Positions 1 through 10,900 of a stretch of DNA of 20,599 nucleotides are shown in pieces. This stretch comes from Goniomonas avonlea (lineage: Eukaryota; Cryptophyceae; Goniomonadida; Goniomonadaceae), in NCBI GenBank assembly GCA_003573635.1, contig QUTJ01031808.1, forward strand, positions 1 to 20,599, written 5' to 3'. A program made the translations under genes and the position numbers. The notes below the pieces were generated by a model. That model was not told the origin of the DNA. It saw only the letters and a program-made list of their open reading frames with translations, and did no database searches. Numbering within the stretch: the first letter of the stretch is position 1; every line of letters begins with the position of its first letter.

Positions 1-3000
1 ACTGGTGCGAAGACCTGGACGGTGACGGGAGCGACCAACGGGGCGCAGCCCATCACGTACGCCATCAGCGGTGCGGACCAGTACGAGTTCACGCCACTCA
101 CTGCCGGCAGTGTCACGATCCAGGCTGCCAAGGTGTTCTTGCCCCCGACGTACCCTGTCTTGGGCAACAGTGTGACCTCTGGCCAGCTCACGATGAGCGT
201 GTCAAGTGTGCCAACGTCGTCGGTGACCATCACTCCCTCTGGGACTGGCCTCACCTTCACCCCCTCCTCCCTCACATTTACTGGCACTGCTTCCCTCTTG
301 TGGACTGTGGCAGGCGCAACCAACGGCGTGCAGTCCATCACCTACGCCATCAGCGGCACCGACAAGTACGAGTACACCCCGCTTAGCGCTGGGAGTATCA
401 CGATCCAGGCTGCCAAGGTGTTCTTGCCTCCGACTTACCCATTGCTGGGCAAAGGCGTGACGTCTGCCCAGCTCTGGTTGAATGTTTCGGACCTGCCGGC
501 CACGTCAGTGACCATCACCCCGTCTGGGCCTGGCTTGACCTTCAACCCTTCCTCACTCACGTTCACGAGCGCAAGGCCAAAGTCCTGGACCGTGACCGGT
601 GTCACTGTTGGAGCCCAAACGATCACGTATGCCATCAGCGGCGCGGACCAGTACGAGTACACGCCGCTGAGCGCTGGGAGCATCACGATTCGAGCCGTCA
701 AGACCTTTACCCCCCCAGCCTACCCGTTGCTTGGTAATGGCGTTACGTCTCCGCAGTTGACCATGACCGTATCGGACGCCCCGACTACATCCTTGACAAT
801 CTCTCCGTCCGGAACGGGACTCACCTTCAACCCGCCTTCGCTCACGTTCACCAGCGCGTCCTCGTTGACTTGGACGGTGACGGGCGACACTAACGGAGTG
901 CAGACAATCGCGTACGTCGTTAGTGGCGCCGACCAGTACGAGTACACACCGTTGGGTGATGGCAGCATCACCATCCAAACGGTCAAGGAGTTTGCACTGC
1001 CAACCTACCCGATCCTGGGCAACAGTGTCACCTCCGCGCCCCTTGTTGTGGATCTTTCTGCCTTACCCTCGTCGTCCGTGACCATCACTCCATCTGGAAC
1101 TGGGTTGACCTTCAACCCGACGTCGCTGACGTTCACTGACCAAGCGTCCTTGAGCTGGTCCGTGACCGGAGCAACAAACGGTGTCCACAATATTTCTTAC
1201 GAAATCACTGGTGCGGACCAGTACGAGTACAAGCCGTTGAGTGCTGGTAGCATCACGATCCAGGCTGCCAAGGCGTTCCTGCCCCCGACGTACCCGTTGT
1301 TGGGCAACGGCGTGCCATCTACGGAGCTGTCTGTCAACGTCGATGTGGCGCCGACGACGTCTGTGACCATCACCCCATCTGGGACGGGTCTGACCTTCAA
1401 CCCATCCTTTCTCACGTTCACGAGTGCAGGGGCCCAGACGTGGACTGTGACAGGGACGACCAACGGTGCCCAAACAATCAGCTACGCCATCAGTGGCACT
1501 GACCAGTACGAGTACACACCATTGAGCTCTGGGAGCATCACGATTCAAGATGCAAAAGCGTTCCTTCCACCTGCTTACCCTGTGCTAGGCAATGGGATTA
1601 CCTCGGGCCAGCTGACAATGCAGGTAGACGCTCTGCCGAGTACTTCTGTGACCATCACTCCTTCTGGAACGGGCCTGACGTTCGATCCGACGTCTCTGAC
1701 CTTTTCCAACGGAATGTCGAAGACGTGGACGGTGAGAGGCAAGACTAACGGGGCGCAGACTGTCACATACGTGATTAGTGGCACCGACCAGTGTGAGTAC
1801 ACACCGTTGAGTGCAGGCAGCATCACTATTCAAGCGGCCAAGGAGTTTCTGCCACCAACGTACCCGTTGCTTGGCAATGGTGTGACCTCTGCTCACCTGG
1901 CAATGAATGTTTCGGCGCTGCCATCGTCGACCGTGACCATCACTCCGTCGGGAAGCGGCTTGACGTTCAATCCAAGGTCGCTGACGTTCAACAGCGAAGC
2001 GGTGCGGACGTGGACAGTGACAGGCGTCACGAACGGCGTGCAGTCCGTGTCGTATGCAATCAGCGGGGCTGACGAGTACGAGTACACCCCGCTTAGTGAC
2101 GGTAGCATCACGATCCAGCCTGCCAAGGTGTTCACACCTCCGGCGTACCCACTGCTCGGGAACGGCGTTACGTCTGCTGAGCTCCAGGTGTCCATGTCGC
2201 AGCTGCCCACAACCTCGGTGACGATCACCCCGTCTGGAACTGGGCTGACCTTCACTCCTGCGTCGCTGACGTTCTCCGATACCTCGCCGCTAACATGGAC
2301 GGTGGCTGGGGTCGTCGACGGGGTCCAGGACATCACGTACGCCATCACTGGCGCGGACAAGTACGAGTGCACACCCCTGAGTCCAGGCAGCGTCACGATT
2401 CAGGCGGCGAAAAAGTTCAATCTGCCGCTGTACCCGCTGCTCGGCAACGGTGTGGCTTCCGCTCAGCTCTCTGTGGTTGTGTCGGCTCTGCCATCCACAT
2501 CGGTGACTATCACTCCATCCGGCACTGGCCTGACGTTCAGCCCCACCGAGCTGACGTTTGTCGGGTCAGCGTCCATGACGTGGACTGTGACAGGCGTCAC
2601 GGATGGCACGCAGGTTATCGACTACGTCGTGTCCGGTGCTGACCAGTACGAGTACAGCACAGTGAACGCTGGCAGCATCACGATCCAGCCTGCGAAGGCG
2701 TTCCTCCCGCCAACGTATCCACTGCTTGGCAATGGCGTGACATCTGCGCAGCTGTGGATGAATGTGTCGGATTTGCCCACGTCTTCGGTGACCATCACTC
2801 CCACTGGAACTGGCCTCACCTTCAACCCGGCCTCGCTGACCTTCAGCAGCACTGGTGCGAAGACCTGGACGGTGACGGGAGCGACCAACGGGGCGCAGCC
2901 CATCACGTACGCCATCAGCGGTGCGGACCAGTACGAGTTCACGCCGCTCAGCACTGGATCCATCACAATCCAAGCAGCAAAGACGTTTACTCCTCCGACG

Positions 3001-4986
3001 TACCCTGTGCTTGGTAACGGCGTGACGTCGGCGCAGCTCACAATGAGCGTCTCCGCCCTGCCCACGTCTTCAGTGACCATCACTCCCTCTGGGACTGGCC
3101 TCACCTTCACCCCCGCCTCGCTGACCTTCACTGCTGCTTCCTCGCTGGCCTTCAAGGTCACAGGCACCACAACCGGGGTGCAAACCATCACCTACGCCGT
3201 CAGCGGTGCGGACCAGTACGAGTACACGCCGCTGAGCGCTGGGAGTATCACGATCCAAGAGGCTAAATTGTTCCTTTTGCCGCAGTATTATGTTCTAGGC
3301 ACTGGCGTGACGTCGGCGCAACTCTCGGTGAACGTCTCTGCCTTGCCGACGACATCAGTCACCCTCACGCCTTCTGGCAACGGCCTGACGTTCAACCCGA
3401 CCTCGTTGACGTTCACCAACGGCTTCGCGAAGACTTGGACAGTGACCGGGGCGACCGAAGGAACGCAGACGGTTGTTTACAGCATCTCTGGTGCCGACAA
3501 TAGCGAGTTCGCCGCACTGGCTAACGGCAGCATTGTCATCCAGGCCGCTAAGACATTTATTCCTCCCACGTACCCACTCCTGGGCAATGGCTTGGTTTCG
3601 CCAGAGCTCGCTATGAATGTCTCGGCGCTACCGCCGACTTCTGTGTCTGTCACGCCGTCTGGTCCTGGGCTGACGTTCAGCCCATTGTCCTTGACGTTCA
3701 ACAGCACGGGGCCGACCTCGCAGACGTGGACCGTGAGCGGGACGACTGACGGTGTCCTGACTATCGAATACGCAATTGGCGGCCCCAATCAGCATATGTA
3801 CACACCCCTCAGCTCAAGCAGCATCACGATCCAGCCCGCAAAGCACTTTGTCCCTCCGTCCTACCCTGTTCTGGGCAACGGCCTGACATCAGCCGAGCTG
3901 TACATGAGCGTCTCATCGCTCCCTACTTCTTCAGTGACCATCACACCCTCGGGCACTGGGCTTGTGTTCAATCCTGCCTCCTTGACGTTCACTAGCAGCG
4001 CGTCGTTGACCTGGACAGTCACCGGGACAACCAACGGCTTGCAGGCGATCTCCTACACCGTGGATGGTGCATCTCTGCACGAGTTTGCTCCCCTGAGTGA
4101 TGGAAGCATCACCATCCAGGCCCCAAAGACCTTCACCCCACCCACGTACCCCGTGCTGGGGACCAACGTTGCCTCGGGACACCTTTCCGTGACCGTGTCA
4201 GAGCTCCCCTCCACCACTGTGACCATCACGCCCTCGGGCTCCGGGCTCACTTTCACACCTTCTTCGCTGACGTTTACCGACACCGCAACCAAGACCTGGA
4301 CGGTGTCCGGCGCCACCGGCGGGACCAAGGCGATCTCGTACGTCATCAGCGGTGCCGACCAGTACGAGTACGCACCCCTCGGCGACGGGAGCATCACAGT
4401 CCAGCCAGCCAGAACTGTCACTGTGCCCAGCTACCCGTTGCTCGGCAACGGCGTTACCTCCTCCGAGCTATCGGTTTCAGTCTCGGCTTTGCCCGACACG
4501 TCAGTCACCATCACGCCCTCTGGTGTAGGCCTGGTGTTTAATCCCAGCTCCTTGACTTTCACTAACGGGGGTGGCACGTCAAAGACCTGGACGGTGACTG
4601 GAAGCACGACCGGGACACAGACAGTCGACTATGCCGTTAGCGGGGCTGATCAGTACAAGTACACGCCACCGGCTGCAGGCAGCGTCGTGATCCAGGCTGC
4701 CAAGTCGTTTGCTACGCCAACGTACCCAAGCCTTGATAATGGAGAGAGTTCCGCTCAGCTTTTCGTGCATATTTCGGCTGGGCCAACCACGTCGGTGACA
4801 ATCACTCCCGCTGGCACCGGCTTGACATTTTCCCCTTCCTCTCTGACCTTCGACAATGGTTGGTCCCAGACGTGGGTGGTGACCGGACATGTTGACGGCA
4901 CACACCAAGTCAGCTACGCTCTGACAGGCCCTGACCGTCTTGAGTTCTCGCCCGTGCCCGTGGCGAACATCACTATCTATCACGTG
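1..4986 (+). repeat. Repeat block A: partial unit plus units 1-17 of the ~285-bp coding repeat
   Basis: Units start at 133, 418 and 703, an exact 285-bp (95-codon) spacing, and unit 17 starts at 4705. A typical unit opens with F-x-P-P-T-Y-P-x-L-G-N-G-V-T-S, then L-x-x-x-V-S-x-L-P-T-T-S-V-T-I-T-P-S-G, G-L-T-F-N-P-x-S-L-T-F-T, a T-W-T-V-T-G turn, I-S-G-A-D-Q-Y-E-Y-T-P-L and G-S-I-T-I-Q-A-A-K. The alternating hydrophobic/polar strands suggest a small beta-sandwich. Units 1-11 are the most alike in the window. Units 6 and 8 hold the only two cysteines of the array (codons 1792-1794 and 2368-2370). Unit 17 is an end-type unit (L-D-N-G in place of L-G-N-G, D-N-G-W before T-W, ending I-Y-H-V) directly before linker 1. 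Confidence 0.93.
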
Positions 4987-7900
4987 TCCAGCACGACTGC
5001 CGCCGAAACCACCCATGCTCCCGGCGCCACCACGACTGTCGCAGCCACAACCACCCCACCGTTGAAGACTTTCTCTCTCCCCGAGTACCCAGTTCTTGGC
5101 AACGGCGTGGTCTCTGGCCAGCTCACTGTCAGTGTGTCGGAGGCCCCATCCTCCTCGGTTACAATCACACCTTCCGGCACGGGGCTTACCTTCAACCCGG
5201 CCTCACTGTCGTTCACCAGTGGTGGGGCCACCTCACAGACCTGGACTGTGGTGGGAACCACCGACGGAGTTCAGGCTATCGACTACGCTATCAGCGGCGA
5301 CGAGTTCGCGACTCCCGCTGCGGGCAGTGTGACCATCCAGGCAGTCAAGACCTTCGGTCTGCCACACTACCCCGCCCTGGGCAACAGCGTGACTTCGGGG
5401 GAGCTCGCTGTGAACGTCTCTGCGCTGCCCACGACGTCGGTGACAATCACTCCCTCGGGAACCAATCTTTGGTTTAGCCCGTCGTCGCTCACCTTCACGA
5501 CTGCTGCGGTACTGTCTTGGACAGTCTATGGCACCGAGGATGGGGCACAGGCCATCAACTACGCTCTGAGTGGCCCTGATCGATTCGAGTACGAGGCGCC
5601 CAGTTCTGGGAGCGTGATCATCGCTCCCGCCAAGACCTTGGACATGCCATCGTATCCTGTTTTGGGCAGTGGCGTGACGTCTGTGGAGCTCACGGTGGCC
5701 GTGTCAGCGCTACCGACCACATCCGTGACCGTCACTCCGTCTGGCACGGGGCTTACGTTCAACCCCACGTCGCTGACTTTCACCAACACCGCGTCGCTCA
5801 CGTGGACGGTGACCGGCACGACAATCGGGACCCACGCCATCGACTACGCCTTGAGTGGGGCAAACCAGTACGAGTTCGAGTCGTTGGCCAGCGGCAGCGT
5901 GACAATCGAGAGCGCCAAGCGCTTCCTCCCTCCAGTGTACCCGCTGCTCGGCAACGGCGTAACCTCGCCTCAGCTCACCATGAATGTCTCCGCGCTGCCG
6001 ACGACGTCGGTGACGATTACGCCATCGGGCACTGGCCTCACTTTCAACCCGCCGTCGTTGACGTTCACGACCGGGTCCTCGTCGCGCACCTGGATGGTCA
6101 CAGGGGTGGTGAACGGCCTGCAGACAATCAACTATGTCGTCAGCGGCGTCGACCGGAATATGTACACGCCCTTGAACCCTGGGAACATCACCATCCAGGC
6201 GTCGAAGACCATAACGCTGCCATCGTACCCGGTGCTCGGCCAGGGAGTGACCTCCTCGCAGCTCGCTGTCACTGTGTCGGCGTTGCCCTCAACCTCGGTC
6301 ACAATCACTCCATCAGGTGCTGGGCTGACGTTCGACCCGCCGTCGTTGACCTTCAGCAATAACCTCACCCTGACATGGTCCGTCGTCGGGGCGACGGTTG
6401 GGTCCCAGACCGTCAGCTACGCTGTGAGTGGCGTCGATCGGTACGAGTTCACTCCGTTGGCCGACGGAAGTATCACGATCCAGGCAGCCAAAACATTCTC
6501 CCCGCCCACGTACCCGACCTTGGGGAACGGTGTAGACTCGCCACAGCTCGCGGTTAGCGTTTCGGCACTGCCGACGTCCTCTGTGACTCTCACGCCGACC
6601 GGAACAGGTTTGACATTTTCTCCCCTGTCTCTGACATTCACGAGCTCGGCGTCGCTTTCGTGGAGTGTCAAGGGTCGCACCGACGGCACGCACGCCGTTC
6701 ACTACAACGTCAGCGGCTCGGATCAGTTCGAGTTCACACCTCTAGCAGCGGGCAGCATCACGATCGAGCCCGCGATCTCGTTTTTCCCACCGATCTACCC
6801 GTTGCTTGGCAATGGAGTGCCGTCCCCGCCTTTGTCAATGAACGTCTCAGCTCTTCCTCCAACATCGGTGACTATCACTCCGTCTGGACCAGGGCTGACG
6901 TTTGAGCCTGCCTCGTTGGTGTTTACCAGCGGTGGAGACGCGGCACAGACTTTCACAGTGTCTGGCACCACCGACGGCACGCAACCGATCACGTACGCCT
7001 TGGGCGGCGTTGACAAGAACCGGTTCGCTCCCCTCGCCGCTGGCAACGTCACGATCCAGCCGGCCAAGACGTTCACCCTGCCTTCGTACCCAGTGCTCGG
7101 CACTGGGGTCTCCTCGCCCCAGCTTGTTGTGAGCGTGTCCGCGCCTCCAACCACCTCAGTGACTATCACCCCGTCCGGGACAGGCCTGACCTTTAACCCC
7201 ACTTCCCTGACGTTTACGTCCGGGTCATCGCTCACATGGACCGTGGTCGGGGCAGCGAGTGGTGTGCTGACCATCAGTTACGAGGTGAGCGGCGCTGACA
7301 CACTCCAATACCTTCCTGTGACCTCTGGAAGCATCACGATCCAGGCCTCTAAGACTTTCTCGCTCCCGAGCTACCCGGCGTTGGGGAACAGCGTGACTTC
7401 CGCTGCGCTCTCGGTCAACGTGTCAGCACTGCCCTCAACGGGAGTGACAATCACTCCCTCCGGCACTGGCCTCACGTTCAACCCCGCGTCGCTGACCTTC
7501 ACCCATGACAGCCCGCTGGTCCAGACCTGGTCCGTCCGAGGCGTGACAGATGGGACCCATTCCGTGAACTACGAGGTGAGCGGCACCGACGAGCTCAAGT
7601 ACGCCGCACCCAGCTCGGGAAGCATCACAATTGCAGCCGCCAAGACGTTCTTGCCGCCGCAGTACCCGACGCTCGGGAACGGTGTCACCTCCGACCGGCT
7701 TGTGGTGAGCGTGTCGGCTGCGCCAACCACGTCTGTCACCATCACACCTTCGGGCCCAGGGCTGACATTCAACCCGTCGTCGCTGACCTTCAGCACAGCC
7801 ACTTCACTGGAGTGGACGGTCCGGGGAACGGTGGACGGGGCGCAGACCATCAGTTACGCAATCACTGGTGTGGACAAGTTCGAGTTCACGCCGCTCAGCG

Positions 7901-10900
7901 CAGGCAGCATCACGATCCAGGCTGTGAAGCAGTTCACGCCACCATCGTACCCGGAACTCGGAGCTGGAGTGACGTCGGCGCAGTTGTCTCTGGTCGCGTC
8001 GGAGCTGCCGTCAACCGCTGTCACAGTCACCCCGCAGGGGCAAGGGCTGACGTTCGATCCGGCGTCCGTGACCTTCACCAACGTCGCTACCATGACGTGG
8101 ACTGTGACGGGATCCCAAGTCGGGACCCATGCAGTAAACTACACCCTGTCGGGCGCGGACAAGCTCGAATACGCCCCGCTGAGCGACGGCAGTGTGACGA
8201 TTCAAGCCGCAAAGATCTTCATCCCTCCGACCTACCCGGTTCTCGGCAATGGGATCGCTTCCGCGCCCCTTGCGTTGAATGTCTCTGCGCTGCCAGCCTC
8301 GTCGGTCACAATCACCCCGTCGGGAGCTGGACTAACGTTCAGCCCAACGTCGCTTACGTTCACTAGTGGCGGACCTTTGTCTCAGACTTGGACAGTCAAA
8401 GGTGTGACCGATGGCACTCAGGCCATCCATCATGCTGTCACCGGTGCGGACAAGTATCAATACACACCCCTGGGCACCGGCAGTGTGACCATCCAGCCTG
8501 CCAAAACCTTTACAACTCCAACCTACCCAGTCCTGGGCAACGGCGTGTCCTCCGAGCAACTCGTCGTCACCGTCTCGGCGTTGCCGACAACGTCGGTGAC
8601 AATCACTCCCTCCGGCGCTGGCCTCACCTTTAACCCAGCCGCCCTGACCTTCACCGACACTGCGTCCTTGGCGTGGACGGTCACTGGCACCACCAACGGG
8701 GCGCAGGCTGTCTCGTACACAGTGACTGGATCTGACTCACTCGAGTTCGTTGCGCCTGGTGCAGGCACCGTCACGATTCAGGCAGCCAAGACATTCGCGC
8801 CCCCGACCTACCCCGTCCTGGGCAACGGCCGAACCTCGACCCAGCTCGAAATGTCTGTCTCGGCTCTCCCAGCAACCTCCGTGACCATAACCGCGTCAGG
8901 AACCGGGCTCTCCTTTAATCCTGTGTCGCTGACGTTCACCAGCGTATCGACCCTCACGTGGACCGTGACAGGGACCACCGACGGGACCCACAGTGTCAAC
9001 TACGCCATCAGTGGCTTGGACAAACAGGAATTCACGCCGCTGAGTGCCGGCAGCATCACCATCCTGCCTGCAAAGACGTTCAGCATGCCGACGTATCCTG
9101 TGCTCGGGAATATGGTGACCTCCGCGGAGCTGACTGTGGCAGTCTCGGCGCTGCCGACAGCAGCTGTGACAGTCACGCCGTCGGGCACTGGGCTGACCTT
9201 CGCCCCTGCGTCGCTCACGTTCACCAGCTCCGCGTCCCTAACGTGGACGTTAACCGGAAGCGTTGACGGAACCCATACGATCACCTACGTCATTGGCGGG
9301 CTGGATGAATACGAATACATTGCGCCGGGCAGCGGCAGTGTCACGATCCAACCGGCCAAGACGTTTGCGCTTCCGAACTACCCGGGGCTTGGGAACGGCG
9401 TCACGTCGTCGCAGCTCGTGGTTAGTGTCTCGGAGCTGCCGACTCCATCTGTCACTATCACTCCCTCTGGCACCGGCCTTACCTTCCATCCGACGTCGTT
9501 GACATTTATCACCTCCGCCTCTCTGACGTTGACCGTGACGGGAGCCATCAACGGCAACCAGACGATCAGTTATGCCATCAGCGGTGCCGACAAATACGAG
9601 TACACCTGGCCCAGCCCTGGTTACATCGTGATCAAACCCGCAAAAGCGTTTACCCTGCCCACGTATCCCGTTCTTGGGAACGGAGTTACCTCTGGCCAGC
9701 TCGAAGTTTCTGTGTCGTCGCTACCTGAGGAAGCGGTGACCATCACTCCGTCAGGCCCGGGCCTGACCTTCAGTCCGACCTCACTCACATTCAGCAACCA
9801 CACTTCGAAGACGTGGACCGTGTCTGGGACGACCGACGGCACGCAAGCCGTCACCTACACGGTCAGTGGCCCCAACATGAACATCTACTCTGCTCCGAGC
9901 TCTGGCAGTGTGACGATCCAACCCGCCAAGACGTTTGTCCCGCCGAGCTACCCTGTCCTGGGCACCGGCGTGACCTCCTCTCAGCTCTACTTGAGCGTGT
10001 CTGCCCTGCCAACCACCTTCGTGACCGTCACGCCGTCGGGCACCGGGCTGACGTTCAACCCGGCCTCCTTGACCTTCACCGACGTGGCGTCACTGTCACT
10101 GACAGTCACCGGCTTGACAGCGGGGGAGCACGCGATAGAGTACGCTGTGAGTGGCGCCGACCAGTACCAGTACGTCCCGCTCGCTGACGGCAGCATCACG
10201 GTCCAGTCTGCCAAGGTGTTCACCCTCCCGTCGTACCCTGTGCTTGGCCACGGGGTGACGTCCGCGGAACTGGAGGTATCGGTGTCAGCGCTGCCAACGA
10301 CCTCGGTCGTGATTACTCCCTCTGGGCCTGGGTTGACGTTCAACCCTGCGTCGCTGACGTTCACCAACACGGCGTCGCTGACGTGGACAGTCATGGGCCC
10401 AACCGGCGGTGTCAAACCCGTCAGCTACGCGATATCAGGAGCTAACAAGGACGAGTTTGCGCAGCCTGCAAGCGGAAGCATCACAATTCAGGCGGCCAAG
10501 TCTTTCACCCTGCCGAGCTACCCTCTGCTCGGCAACAACGTGACCTCGCACCAGCTGACTGTCACCGCGTCTTCGCTCCCAACGACCTCGGTGACCATCA
10601 CTCCATCCGGTTCCGGGCTCACGTTCACGCCAGTGTCGCTGACGTTCACGAGCAGTGGGACGGCATCGCAAACATGGAAGGTCAGGGGCGTTGTCGACGG
10701 GACGCAGGCGATCAGCTACGCGCTCTCGGGGGCTGACCAGTACGAGTATCACCCCCCAGCCGACGCAGCCGTCACCATTCAAGCCGCGAAGACGTTTACT
10801 CTGCCAACCTACCCTGACCTGGATAACGGAGCGACGTCGTCGGCGCTCGTGGTACAGGTTTCCGCTACCCCCACCACAGCAGTGACCATCACCCCGTCGG

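Noticed and set aside
22-24. GTG at 22 as a start codon for the giant protein.
   Set aside because: The frame is open and in mid-repeat from base 1, matching 2851 onward; the gene clearly begins upstream.
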